From positions 1 to 46,368 of the forward strand of contig JAISNR010000135.1 in NCBI GenBank assembly GCA_031276135.1: a DNA stretch of 46,368 nt, read 5' to 3'. The notes under the pieces were generated by a model that did not search any database, was not told the DNA's origin, and saw only the letters and a program-made list of their open reading frames with translations. Positions within the stretch are counted from its first letter, which is position 1. Each line of letters opens with the position of its first letter. Origin of the DNA: Eubacteriales Family XIII. Incertae Sedis bacterium. GTDB taxonomy: Bacteria > Bacillota > Clostridia > Peptostreptococcales > Anaerovoracaceae. Below, piece by piece: positions 27,005-35,603 of the stretch. The position numbers and the translations under genes are program-made.

Positions 27005-28945
27005 ATGAATTCGTTTTATCCGCATTTGTTCACGCCGCTTCGGATAAAGAATACCACTTTCAAAAACAGGATATTCTCTGCGCCCAACGGCACGCGCTTT
27101 CGCCGATTGGAGCAGGAACGATTGTTCGAGGCGCATAAGGCCATGGGCGGCGCCGCGCAGGTTACGCTTTGCGAGTCCTATGTCAGCGACGATTATCTTC
27201 GCCAGACAAAGGAAGTTGTGCCCACGCTCGCGGACAAAAATGATCTGTTGATCTGGGGAGAAATCGCGAACGCCATCAGATTTCACGGCGCGGTGCCCTC
27301 GGTGCAACTGCATCATTCGGGTCCGTACGCATTGAAGCACTATCCTTGGTCCCCCGATCCGGCCGGCCCGTGCGCGTTTGTGCGCGAGGACGGCGTGCAC
27401 GTGCGCGAGATGGATGAAGACATGATCGAACAGGCCATAGAGGATTATGCCAATGCGGCGGCAATGGCGGAACTTGCGGGTTTTGAGTCGATTATGTTGC
27501 ATTGCGGACACGGTTGGCTGATTGCGCAATTCCTTTCGGCGAGAACGAATCGGAGAACGGACCGTTGGGGCGGCAAGCTGGAGCATCGCGCGCGATTTGC
27601 CATCGAAGTCATTGACCGCATACGCCGGAGAACGGGCAAGGATCTCCTCATCGAGGCTCGCGTGAGCGGGGACGAACTCGTGCCCGGAGGGCAGGGGATC
27701 GATGAAATCCAAGAATTTGCCCGGATGATTCAAGACAAAGTCGATCTCGTTCACGTTTCTGCGGGCATTCATGAAATCCAAGATACGTTGACGAGGCAAT
27801 TTGCGCATACGATGTTCACGGAGCCCGGCTGCAATGTGTATTTGGCGGAGGCCGTGAAGAAAGCCGTGAAAATACCCGTTGTTACCGTCGGAGGCATTCA
27901 CACTCCGGAATTGGCCGAACGGATTCTCGCGGAAGGCAAGGCGGACGTCATTGCCATGGCGAGGGCGATCATAGCCGATCCCGAGTTTCCGAACAAAGCG
28001 CGCAGGGGGCAACGCGAACGGATCAGGCCGTGTTTGCGATGCAACAGCTGTTTGAACGGTTGCACGCACAAGGCGAATTTCAATTGTGCCGTAAATCCGC
28101 AGACAGGACATGAATTTTTGTGGCTCATGACGCCGAAACCGACGCGCTCGCGCAATGTGACGGTAGTGGGCGGAGGACCGGGCGGCATGCAGGCCGCAAT
28201 AACGGCATCCGAGCGCGGACACAATGTCACTTTGGTGGAACAAAGCGATTCGCTGGGCGGTCTGCTCAGAATATCCGATCGGGACGAACTGAAAAAGGAC
28301 ATGAAAGCGTATAAGGATTACTTGATTGCCGATACCCTGCGGAAGGTGAAAAAAGTGATGCTTCATACGAAAGGCACTCCGGAATTGATGCGAGAACTCA
28401 AACCGGATGCGATCATGTGCGCGGTCGGTTCGCGGCCGTTCTTTCCTCCGATTGACGGTATTGGCGGCGAAAACGTATTGTCCGCCGAAGACGCTTTTCG
28501 CTCTCCCGGCAAAACAGGCAACCGGGTGGTCATTCTGGGCGGCGGTTTGGTCGGTTGTGAGGCGGCTCTGTTTATGGCGCATCTCGGCAAGAAAAACGTA
28601 TATGTGGTCGAAATGCTGGACAGGCTTGCCGACCCGGTGGATTGGCGGCATTCGAATCCCCTTCTGAAAGCCCTGCGTGCGGATGCCCGCGTCGAACTCA
28701 TGACGGAAACCGTCTGCTTGGAGATCACGGCGCGTGATGTGCGCGTTCGCACAAAAGCGGGCGGGGAAAGACGGATCGAGGCCGACACGGTCATTTGTTC
28801 CGCGGGATTGTTGTCCGACATCGACACTGTGGAAGCACTGCGTCCGTGCGCGGAAGATTTTTATGTGATCGGAGATTGTTATAAGCCAAAAAAAATAATG
28901 GATGCGATCCAACAAGCCTTCTATATGGCTATGGATATATTGTGA
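27005..28945 (+). CDS. Fe-S flavoenzyme, TMADH/dienoyl-CoA-reductase type (copy 4)
   Basis: A 646-residue protein of the same architecture. The active-site block is HCGHGWLIAQFLSA, again Trp for Tyr. Cluster cysteines lie in CLRCNSCLNGC (one additional Cys) and FNCAVNP. VVGGGPGGMQAAI and ILGGGLVGCEAAL bind dinucleotides. It is most like copy 5 (DRLADPVDWRHSNPLL versus DPDYWRENTPMM) and copy 2. ATG 27005 follows AAGGAGATT; the longer track start at 26918 overlaps the operator and is rejected. It leads operon 4, followed by the third TRAP system, which ties uptake of a solute directly to this enzyme. Confidence 0.9.
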   Translation: MNSFYPHLFTPLRIKNTTFKNRIFSAPNGTRFRRLEQERLFEAHKAMGGAAQVTLCESYVSDDYLRQTKEVVPTLADKNDLLIWGEIANAIRFHGAVPSVQLHHSGPYALKHYPWSPDPAGPCAFVREDGVHVREMDEDMIEQAIEDYANAAAMAELAGFESIMLHCGHGWLIAQFLSARTNRRTDRWGGKLEHRARFAIEVIDRIRRRTGKDLLIEARVSGDELVPGGQGIDEIQEFARMIQDKVDLVHVSAGIHEIQDTLTRQFAHTMFTEPGCNVYLAEAVKKAVKIPVVTVGGIHTPELAERILAEGKADVIAMARAIIADPEFPNKARRGQRERIRPCLRCNSCLNGCTHKANFNCAVNPQTGHEFLWLMTPKPTRSRNVTVVGGGPGGMQAAITASERGHNVTLVEQSDSLGGLLRISDRDELKKDMKAYKDYLIADTLRKVKKVMLHTKGTPELMRELKPDAIMCAVGSRPFFPPIDGIGGENVLSAEDAFRSPGKTGNRVVILGGGLVGCEAALFMAHLGKKNVYVVEMLDRLADPVDWRHSNPLLKALRADARVELMTETVCLEITARDVRVRTKAGGERRIEADTVICSAGLLSDIDTVEALRPCAEDFYVIGDCYKPKKIMDAIQQAFYMAMDIL

Positions 28946-28984
28946 GCGGAATCTGTGTTTTTGAAAAGAAAGGAGAGAAAGGAA

Positions 28985-30151
28985 ATGAAAGGGAAGACGT
29001 TGTTTGGTCGGCTTGCGTTGTTCATGATCTTGTTGTGTTTCGCATTTACGGGGTGCGGGTCGGGCGGCGGCGATGCCGACGGCGACGCGGAGGCCGGTGA
29101 GGAGGCACCGGCAACCGACGCGGAAGCGGAAACGGAAACGGTGGCGGATGATACCGTCTACACATTGAAATTGAATTATTTTTCATCGGAGAACATCCCT
29201 CCCGGGCAGGCATGCCTTCAGGCGGCGGAAAAGGCCGCCGAACTGTCCGACGGTCGTCTGCAAATCGAATGTTACTTCTCGGGCACCTTGGTCGCTTATG
29301 AAGATCAGATGATGAGCCTCAGCAATGGCGTAATAGACATAGGTCTGTTTTCCGCCGGACAGTTTTCACAGCTTTATACTCTGAACCAAGTATTTACAAG
29401 ACCCTATACCGTTACGCCCAAGAGCCATGAGGCGACGCGGCTCGCGTATCAGGAATTGGTGAGAACCGTTCCGGAGATCAATGAGGAACTCTCCGCGAAC
29501 AATATGAAGTGGCTTGGAATCACCTGTCTGAACGGCTACAATTATCACGGAAAAGAGGGCAAGACGGTAAAGACCCCCGCCGACCTCAAGGGCCTCAAGG
29601 TGGAATCTTTGGGCGACACGGTGGAATATGTTTCGGCTATGGGCGCCGCGCCGCAATCGCTCGATCCGGGCGATTTTTATACCGCTTTTGAGAGAGGGCA
29701 AATTGAGGGACAATTTACGCATTGGGCGGTAATGAACAACTTCAAAATCAATGAACTCGTCAAAACGCATACCATCTTTGGCGCGGATCCGGAAAACTAT
29801 GACGCCGAAAGCGGAGGGCTTTGGACGCCTCTGTTCGGATGGCTCATAAATCTCAACACCTACAACAGCCTTCCCCCCGACCTCCAAAAGGCCTTGAACG
29901 ATGCGTTTCAATATGCGTCGGAATGGCATGAGCAGACGGATGCGGGTTCATCCGCCGAAGGGCTTAGGCAGGCGAAGGAATGGGGACATGAGATCGTCGT
30001 CCTCACCCCGGAAGAAACAAAACCTTTCTACGATTACGCGGCGGAAGTGAACAAGGCGTGGTTTGAAAAATGTGCCGCCGCAGGCTATGACGGAGAGGGG
30101 ATCTATAACAAACTGATGGATTTGCACAGGAATTACAATGAAAGCCTTTGA
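28985..30151 (+). CDS. TRAP transporter solute-binding lipoprotein (DctP), system 3
   Basis: A 388-residue receptor with lipobox FTGC (Cys24) and an unusually acidic, Gly/Ala/Glu-rich linker of about 30 residues. The mature domain begins NYFSSENIPPGQA like system 2. The segment that normally contains the carboxylate-binding Arg reads GLKVESLGD: Glu replaces Arg, as in system 2. FERGQIEGQFTHWAVMNN corresponds to KLGTVDSQLAHWAIVNN of system 2, so the two receptors form a close pair. GAAAGGA precedes ATG 28985. It overlaps dctQ by 14 bases. Confidence 0.9.
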   Translation: MKGKTLFGRLALFMILLCFAFTGCGSGGGDADGDAEAGEEAPATDAEAETETVADDTVYTLKLNYFSSENIPPGQACLQAAEKAAELSDGRLQIECYFSGTLVAYEDQMMSLSNGVIDIGLFSAGQFSQLYTLNQVFTRPYTVTPKSHEATRLAYQELVRTVPEINEELSANNMKWLGITCLNGYNYHGKEGKTVKTPADLKGLKVESLGDTVEYVSAMGAAPQSLDPGDFYTAFERGQIEGQFTHWAVMNNFKINELVKTHTIFGADPENYDAESGGLWTPLFGWLINLNTYNSLPPDLQKALNDAFQYASEWHEQTDAGSSAEGLRQAKEWGHEIVVLTPEETKPFYDYAAEVNKAWFEKCAAAGYDGEGIYNKLMDLHRNYNESL

Positions 30152-30620
30152 AAAATTTCTCGGATCAATCATTCGCATCAGCGCGATCATAGGCGGCATA
30201 CTGTTGATCTTTTTGATGTTGCTCATCGCGCTCGATGTGATTATGCGATCTTTCCGCATGCCCATAGTCGGACTGGTGGAAATATCGGTCTACACCGTGG
30301 TCTGTGTTGTGTATCTCGGAATACCGTGGTGTGCTTGGAACAATTCGCATGTGAGAGTGGATATCGTGAAAAAAGGAAAATGGATGGACCATGTTACAAA
30401 TGTTTTGCTTTTGATCACGCTTGCCTATATCACGGTGCAGTGCGTGGCGCAATCGGCAAAGGCTTATGAAATGGGCATTGCCACCGTCATGTTGCACGTT
30501 CCCAGATGGCCCTTTCTTGGCATCACGGGCTATGGTTTCGCCTTGTCCGCCATCGTGTTGCTTTACCAGGAAAGCCTCTTGATCAAGCAAAAAGTTTGGC
30601 CGGAAGGCAAAGCATTGTGA
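30138..30620 (+). CDS. TRAP transporter small membrane subunit (DctQ), system 3
   Basis: A 160-residue protein with about four membrane helices, including LLIALDVIMRSFRMPIVGLVE and VPRWPFLGITGYGF. ATG 30138 lies inside the end of dctP (14-base overlap), giving translational coupling; ACAGGAA is its likely ribosome site. It is homologous to the system 2 subunit throughout its visible motifs and completes the P-Q-M set. Confidence 0.88.
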   Translation: MKAFEKFLGSIIRISAIIGGILLIFLMLLIALDVIMRSFRMPIVGLVEISVYTVVCVVYLGIPWCAWNNSHVRVDIVKKGKWMDHVTNVLLLITLAYITVQCVAQSAKAYEMGIATVMLHVPRWPFLGITGYGFALSAIVLLYQESLLIKQKVWPEGKAL

Positions 30621-30642
30621 TTGGAAAAAGGGAGGATGTGTC

Positions 30643-31962
30643 ATGAGTCCTGAAACCGTGGGCGCTATCGGCATAGGCATACTGATCGTTCTGCTTTTCA
30701 GCCGCATGTGGATTGGCGGCACCATGATGATCGTCGGCATATTGGGTTGCGCGATTCTCGCAGGATGGCCCACCGCGCATTCTCTGGCCGGAGTGGTCGC
30801 TTACGGACAAACCGCCAGCTACACCATGGCGAGTCTGCCCATGTTTGTGTTTATGGGCAGCATTATTGCGATCAGCGGTCTGGGTTCGGATCTCTACATT
30901 GCGGCGCGGAATTGGTTCGGCCATATCAGGGGAGGTTTGGCAATGGCGACCGTTGTGGCCTGCGGTCTTTTTGCCGCCGTATGCGGTGAGAGCACCGCCA
31001 CTGCGGTCACAATGGGAAAAATCGCCTTTCCCGAGATGAAAAAGTATCACTACGATGAGCGCTTGGCCGCGAGTGCAATCGCATCCGGCGGCACCATAGG
31101 CATCATGATTCCTCCCAGCGTATCGTTTATTTTGTACGGTTTGATCACAGAGGATTCGATAGGGCACCTGTTCATGGCGGGCGTAATTCCCGGCATATCA
31201 CAGGTCGTGTTCTATATGGTGATCATAGGTGTTTGGGGAAGGATAAAACCGTTGCACGCGCCTGCGGCGCCTCGATCGAGTTGGCGGGACAGGGGGCGTT
31301 CGCTGCTGACCGTATGGCCGGTGCTCTTTGTGTTTTTTATTGTGTTTTACGGCATGTATAACGGTGTCTTCACGCCTGCGGAATGCGGCGCCATCGGTGC
31401 GCTCGTGGCGCTCATCACCTCTTTTGCGTTGCGGAGGATGAACAGAAGACAGCTGATTAAAACGATTGAAGACGGCATACGAACGGCCGCATTGACGTTC
31501 TTTATCATCATCGGCGCCTATTTTTTGATGCGATTTATGGCGCTGAGTCATCTTCCTTCGGCCATGGGCACGGCTATCGTCACATGGCAGCAGACATACA
31601 GCATTCCCAAGTTTGCGATCATCGGAGTGATCGTGGTGTTCTATCTGATCTGCGGGTGTTTTTTGGATGTGATCGCGTGCATCCTTTTGACGCTGCCCAT
31701 CGTGCATCCCGTTATCGTCGGCGGCTTGGGCTTTGATTCGATCTGGTGGGGCGTCATTATGGTCAGAGTCATCGAGATGAGCATGATTTCGCCCCCGTTC
31801 GGATTAAACCTTTTCGTTCTGACAAAATCGATTGACATAGATCTGAAAAAGATGTACAAGGGGGTATGGCCATTTTTGGCAAGCGACATTTTGCATTTGG
31901 TGCTGTTGGTCGTTTTCCCGCAGATCTCTCTTTGGCTTCCGTTTCAAATGCGCATGGCATGA
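30643..31962 (+). CDS. TRAP transporter large membrane subunit (DctM), system 3
   Basis: The 439-residue channel of system 3 with about a dozen helices. LPMFVFMGSIIAISGLG, CGESTATAVTMGKIAFPEM, GGTIGIMIPPSVSF, GVFTPAECGAIGA and SMISPPFGLNLFV are the family blocks. It matches system 2 DctM over its length, including the same C-terminal motif order. A GGGAGGATG site precedes the ATG. Last gene of operon 4; a strong terminator follows. Confidence 0.92.
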   Translation: MSPETVGAIGIGILIVLLFSRMWIGGTMMIVGILGCAILAGWPTAHSLAGVVAYGQTASYTMASLPMFVFMGSIIAISGLGSDLYIAARNWFGHIRGGLAMATVVACGLFAAVCGESTATAVTMGKIAFPEMKKYHYDERLAASAIASGGTIGIMIPPSVSFILYGLITEDSIGHLFMAGVIPGISQVVFYMVIIGVWGRIKPLHAPAAPRSSWRDRGRSLLTVWPVLFVFFIVFYGMYNGVFTPAECGAIGALVALITSFALRRMNRRQLIKTIEDGIRTAALTFFIIIGAYFLMRFMALSHLPSAMGTAIVTWQQTYSIPKFAIIGVIVVFYLICGCFLDVIACILLTLPIVHPVIVGGLGFDSIWWGVIMVRVIEMSMISPPFGLNLFVLTKSIDIDLKKMYKGVWPFLASDILHLVLLVVFPQISLWLPFQMRMA

Positions 31963-31982
31963 TGCTGCGAATATCGTCAAAC

Positions 31983-32019
31983 GACGGTCCCGAACCGGAT
32001 TCGGGGCCGTCATTTTTTT
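31983..32019 (+). terminator. Rho-independent terminator of operon 4
   Basis: GACGGTCCCGAA (31983-31994) pairs with TTCGGGGCCGTC (32000-32011) with one G-T pair, loop of five bases, followed by A and seven Ts at 32013-32019. It lies 20 bases after the dctM stop. This is the clearest terminator in the window. Confidence 0.93.
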
Positions 32020-32096
32020 GCCGCGGACGTTACTGCTCAAAGGTTTGAGTCCTTACCCGCGGACAGCTGGTTTTTTACAGCTGTTGAATTTATTCG

Positions 32097-32147
32097 TTGA
32101 CTTATTAAAAACACATGTTATAATTAAAAATATATAAAAGCGCTTTC
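32097..32147 (+). promoter_or_regulatory. Promoter and operator of operon 5
   Basis: -35 TTGACT (32097-32102), 16-base spacer, -10 TATAAT (32119-32124). The perfect palindrome AAAGCGCTTT is at 32137-32146, followed by C. The TTGCA-AAATT half-site seen at three other promoters is only weakly recognisable here. Confidence 0.8.
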
Positions 32148-32275
32148 ATTATCGATTCAAAAATGCCGGGAAAGCACAGGCGAAACATACGCATTGTCGA
32201 TTTTTGGGTATTGAAAACGCAAGCAATATTGGTTTTGAGAGCGCTCGGACGCACAAAAAGGAGGTTATTGTTACT

Positions 32276-33682
32276 ATGGCAGACAAACCCATCGCCCGTC
32301 AATTGGCGGAAATCGGCGAAGCACTGAAATTTGAGGACATCGACCAAAGAACCGTCGAAAACGCGAAGATCTTCATGTTGGACTGCATCGGCACGATCCT
32401 GTCGGGCAGTCAGATCGAATCGGCCAAGGCGGTCACCCGGACGGCGCTCGACATAGGCGGCGCGCCGGACTGCACGATTTACGGGCGCGGCATCAAGACG
32501 AACGCGATGCTGGCGGCGCTCGTGAACGGCACGGCCGGACACAGCCAGGATTACGACGACGATCACCGCGAGGGCACGCAGCACGCCTCCGTGGCCGTCC
32601 TGCCCGCCGTGCTCGCGCTCGCGGAGAAGCACGGGAAGAGCGGCAAGGAAGCGCTGCTGGCCTACATCTACGGCTCGGACATCACGATCCGTGCCGGCGC
32701 GGCCTTCCTCGGAACCACCTATTACAGCGGATGGCATCCGACGGGCACCTGCGGCGTGTTCGGCGCCACGGGTGCGGCCTGCAAGGTGCTCGGGCTGGAC
32801 GCGGAGCAGACCGCGTTCGCGCTGGGCGTGGCGGGCAGCGAGGCTGCGGGCATCGGCGAATTCAACGAGGCCGGCGCGTGGACCAAGCGATTCCACGCGG
32901 GACAGTCCGCGATGGACGGCGTGTTGGCCGCCTATCTGGGCGCGCACAAATTCTTCGGGCCTCCCACGGTATTCGAGGGCAGACACGGCTTCTTCAACGC
33001 GTTTTCCTACAAGGGCTCGGAAGAGGAACCCGCGCCCAAGGGCATCTACGACCTCGCGAAGATGACCGACGGATTTGGTAAAAAATGGGAAATGGCGGAC
33101 AACAGCATCAAGCTGCATTCCTGCTGCCGTTTTTCAAACAACTTCTGCGACTGCGCGATCGACATCCACAAACAGGGCCTCGATCCGACGCAGATCGAGT
33201 CCATTCACGCCGACTGCAACAAATTCACGATCTACAACCTCTGCTATCCGGAGGACGTGAAGCGGCATCCGCAGAACGTGGTCAACGCGCAGTTCTCACT
33301 CTGCTACGACATCGCGGTCGCCCTCGTCAAGGGCAAGGTTCTTCCCGAATCGTTCACTTTGGACGCCATAAAGGATCCCTTGCTCTACGAGCTCTGCGAA
33401 AAGACCACCTGGTCGCTCAACGAGGCTTTCGAGGCGGCGTACCCGCAGAAGTACCCGGCGCGCGTCACCGTGAAGACGAAGGATGGCAAGACCTATGTCG
33501 GCGAGGTGGAATACCCCAAGGGCGATCCCGAGAATCCGGCTTCCAAGGAAGAGGTCACAGAGAAATTCTTCGCGAACGCCGCGAACACGATCGGCTCCGT
33601 CAAGGCCGCGAAGGCCGCAGAGCTCATCGGCAGGATCGAAACGCTCAAGAGCATCGATGAATTGGTGGAATGTCTGTATTGA
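32276..33682 (+). CDS. MmgE/PrpD family protein (copy 3)
   Basis: A 468-residue protein. Its active-site segment NGTAGHSQDYDDDHREGTQH has the usual Asp-Asp pair preserved, unlike copies 1 and 2. GVFGATGAACKVLGLD and the lid-domain SCCRFSNNFCDCAIDIH block are visible. Family members dehydrate, decarboxylate or epimerise small carboxylates such as methylcitrate, cis-aconitate and iminodisuccinate. AAAGGAGG precedes ATG 32276 by 12 bases; the track start at 32204 lies upstream of it. It heads operon 5 and is followed by a fourth copy, so the two may handle consecutive or stereoisomeric substrates (inference). GC-rich codon use begins here. Confidence 0.88.
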   Translation: MADKPIARQLAEIGEALKFEDIDQRTVENAKIFMLDCIGTILSGSQIESAKAVTRTALDIGGAPDCTIYGRGIKTNAMLAALVNGTAGHSQDYDDDHREGTQHASVAVLPAVLALAEKHGKSGKEALLAYIYGSDITIRAGAAFLGTTYYSGWHPTGTCGVFGATGAACKVLGLDAEQTAFALGVAGSEAAGIGEFNEAGAWTKRFHAGQSAMDGVLAAYLGAHKFFGPPTVFEGRHGFFNAFSYKGSEEEPAPKGIYDLAKMTDGFGKKWEMADNSIKLHSCCRFSNNFCDCAIDIHKQGLDPTQIESIHADCNKFTIYNLCYPEDVKRHPQNVVNAQFSLCYDIAVALVKGKVLPESFTLDAIKDPLLYELCEKTTWSLNEAFEAAYPQKYPARVTVKTKDGKTYVGEVEYPKGDPENPASKEEVTEKFFANAANTIGSVKAAKAAELIGRIETLKSIDELVECLY

Positions 33683-33697
33683 AACAGGAGAGAAATC

Positions 33698-35074
33698 ATG
33701 CCGAGCATACCGAGCATCAGCGAGCAAATCGCCGCGTATTATGAGCAAGCGGATCAAAACGCCATTCCGGCCGACGTCGTGTATCACGCCAAGGAATGCG
33801 TCTTGGATTATCTGGGCTGCGCCATCGGCGGCGCCTCCTTGGAATCCACCCGGATCGTCAAAAAGAGCCTGATCCCCAAGGATTATGCCGGGATCTGCTC
33901 GGTCGTTTTGGATGAAAGGGCGCCGGCCGAAAAGGCGGCTTTCATCAACGCGGCGGCGGCGCACGGTCTTGAGATGGACGATTCCAACACGCAGGCGGGC
34001 GGTCACCCGGGGGCGCCGATCATCTCCGCCGCACTCGCCGTCGCGGAGGAACGGGACGCGAGCGGGCTCGATTTCCTCCGCGCCGTCATCTGGGGATACG
34101 ACCTGATGGTTCGGATCGCCCGCGCGGCGGTTCCGGATACCTGCTTCGAGAGGGGATGGCATCCCACGGCAATTTTTGGAATATTTGGTGCGACGGTCGC
34201 CGCGTCCATGCTGCGCGGCACGGACGCGGGGCGGCTTGTGAACGCGCTCGGCGTGGCGGGCGGCTTCGCGGCGGGCAACCTCGAATGCTATGCCGACAAC
34301 AGCCTGACGAAGCGTCTGAATCCGGGCCACGCCGCCTACGGCGCCGTGACCGCGTCGAGCTTGGCCGAATTCGGCTATGTCGGGCCGCGATGGATATTCG
34401 AGGGCGGTTGCGGCTTCTTGCACGCGTATTCCGACGGCACGCGTCCGGAACGCATGCTCGAAAATCTGGACTATTCCGAATATCCGCTGAGCTACACGGC
34501 GTTCAAGCCCTACGCCTCCTGCCGTTACACGCACGCGCCGATCGATTCGACGCTGAAGATCCGAAGTGCGCACGGCGTGAAGCCCGAGGACGTGGAGAAG
34601 ATCGTCGTGGATGTCGTGAGCATGGCCGTGCGCGCCGTCGTGGAACCGAGGGAACTCAAATACAATCCCGACAACATCGCGGGGGCGCAGTTCAGCCTGC
34701 CCTACACCGTCGCCTGCGCGATGCTCTTCGGTGCCGTTTCCGTCGAGCAGTTCACGGAAGAATTGCTGCATGACGCGGACGTGAAGGCCATGATGGACAA
34801 GGTGGAGATGCTGCACACCGGCGAGATGGACAGATATCTGCCGCACATCTTCGCGGCCAACGTGACCGTGCGGACCAAGGACGGGAAGGAATACACGGAA
34901 TTGACGACATTCACGAAGGGCGATCCCGAAGCGCCGATCACGAAGGACGAGCTCAAAGGAAAATTTCTTTCGCTTGCGAAGATCAACATCGATGAGGCGC
35001 GCGCGCTGCGGATCCATGACGCGGTGTTCCGGTTGGATGATATCGATGTGCGGAAATTGACGGAGCTGCTTTAA
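33698..35074 (+). CDS. MmgE/PrpD family protein (copy 4)
   Basis: A 458-residue protein with the segment AAHGLEMDDSNTQAGGHPGAP, the most standard active-site sequence of the four copies. AIFGIFGATVAASML and the SCRYTHAPIDSTL lid block follow. CAGGAGAG precedes ATG 33698, and the gap from copy 3 is only 15 bases. It may form a functional pair with copy 3, either as two enzymes of one route or as a heteromer. No citrate-synthase-type gene is nearby, so a plain methylcitrate cycle is not supported. Confidence 0.9.
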   Translation: MPSIPSISEQIAAYYEQADQNAIPADVVYHAKECVLDYLGCAIGGASLESTRIVKKSLIPKDYAGICSVVLDERAPAEKAAFINAAAAHGLEMDDSNTQAGGHPGAPIISAALAVAEERDASGLDFLRAVIWGYDLMVRIARAAVPDTCFERGWHPTAIFGIFGATVAASMLRGTDAGRLVNALGVAGGFAAGNLECYADNSLTKRLNPGHAAYGAVTASSLAEFGYVGPRWIFEGGCGFLHAYSDGTRPERMLENLDYSEYPLSYTAFKPYASCRYTHAPIDSTLKIRSAHGVKPEDVEKIVVDVVSMAVRAVVEPRELKYNPDNIAGAQFSLPYTVACAMLFGAVSVEQFTEELLHDADVKAMMDKVEMLHTGEMDRYLPHIFAANVTVRTKDGKEYTELTTFTKGDPEAPITKDELKGKFLSLAKINIDEARALRIHDAVFRLDDIDVRKLTELL

Positions 35075-35089
35075 CACGAGGAGAGCGGT

Positions 35090-35584
35090 ATGGAGAATGC
35101 GCCAAAACAAAGCAATGCGGCAGGCAGACACATTGTGCAATATCAAGCGGATTATTCGCTCTGCGCGGGATGCAGCGCGTGCGAGATCGTATGCGGTCTG
35201 CTGCACGACGCGGCGGCGGGACCGAAGTCGCGGCGGATATTCGTGGAGAAGGATGCCACGCAGCTCTTGCACAAGGTGCATGCCTGCATGCACTGCGCGG
35301 AGAGATATTGCCAGAGGGCCTGCCCGTCCAAGATCGGCGCGATGCGGATCGACGAGGCCACGGGTGTCACCTGTGTGGACGAAGAAAAATGCGTCGGCTG
35401 CGGGCTGTGCGTCAAAGCCTGCCCTTTCACGCCCAAGCGCATCCAGATCGGACCGAAGGGCAAGGCGATCAAGTGCGACCTTTGCAAAACCCGTCCGGAA
35501 GGCCCCGCGTGCGTAGAATACTGTCAGGTGATGTGTCTTGGCCTGAGCGACGCGCCCGCCGGACCGACGGCGCAGACGGTATAG
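35090..35584 (+). CDS. Four-cluster [4Fe-4S] ferredoxin-like electron-transfer subunit
   Basis: A 164-residue protein with 16 cysteines arranged for four [4Fe-4S] clusters: Cys25/28/31/35, Cys66/69/74/78, Cys101/104/107/111 and Cys129/132/141/145. This is the HycB/DmsB-like pattern. It is directly upstream of the AOR-family gene (gap 19 bases) and should carry electrons to or from it. A similar small Fe-S protein (BamC) accompanies the AOR-family benzoyl-CoA reductase subunit BamB, and other AORs also have such partners. No signal peptide is seen, so it acts in the cytoplasm. Confidence 0.9.
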   Translation: MENAPKQSNAAGRHIVQYQADYSLCAGCSACEIVCGLLHDAAAGPKSRRIFVEKDATQLLHKVHACMHCAERYCQRACPSKIGAMRIDEATGVTCVDEEKCVGCGLCVKACPFTPKRIQIGPKGKAIKCDLCKTRPEGPACVEYCQVMCLGLSDAPAGPTAQTV

Positions 35585-35603
35585 AAGATGATGGGGGATT
35601 AAC

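Larger units (their letters stand above)
31963..32275. other. Intergenic region between operons 4 and 5
   Basis: About 313 bases without a supported gene. It holds the terminator of operon 4, then a consensus promoter and AAAGCGCTTT operator, and a leader of about 130 bases before the first gene of operon 5. No known RNA element was recognised in the leader. Confidence 0.75.

Noticed and set aside
26948-28915. Minus-strand ORF of 655 codons opposite flavoenzyme copy 4
   Set aside because: Shadow frame of the flavoenzyme; no motif and no ribosome site.
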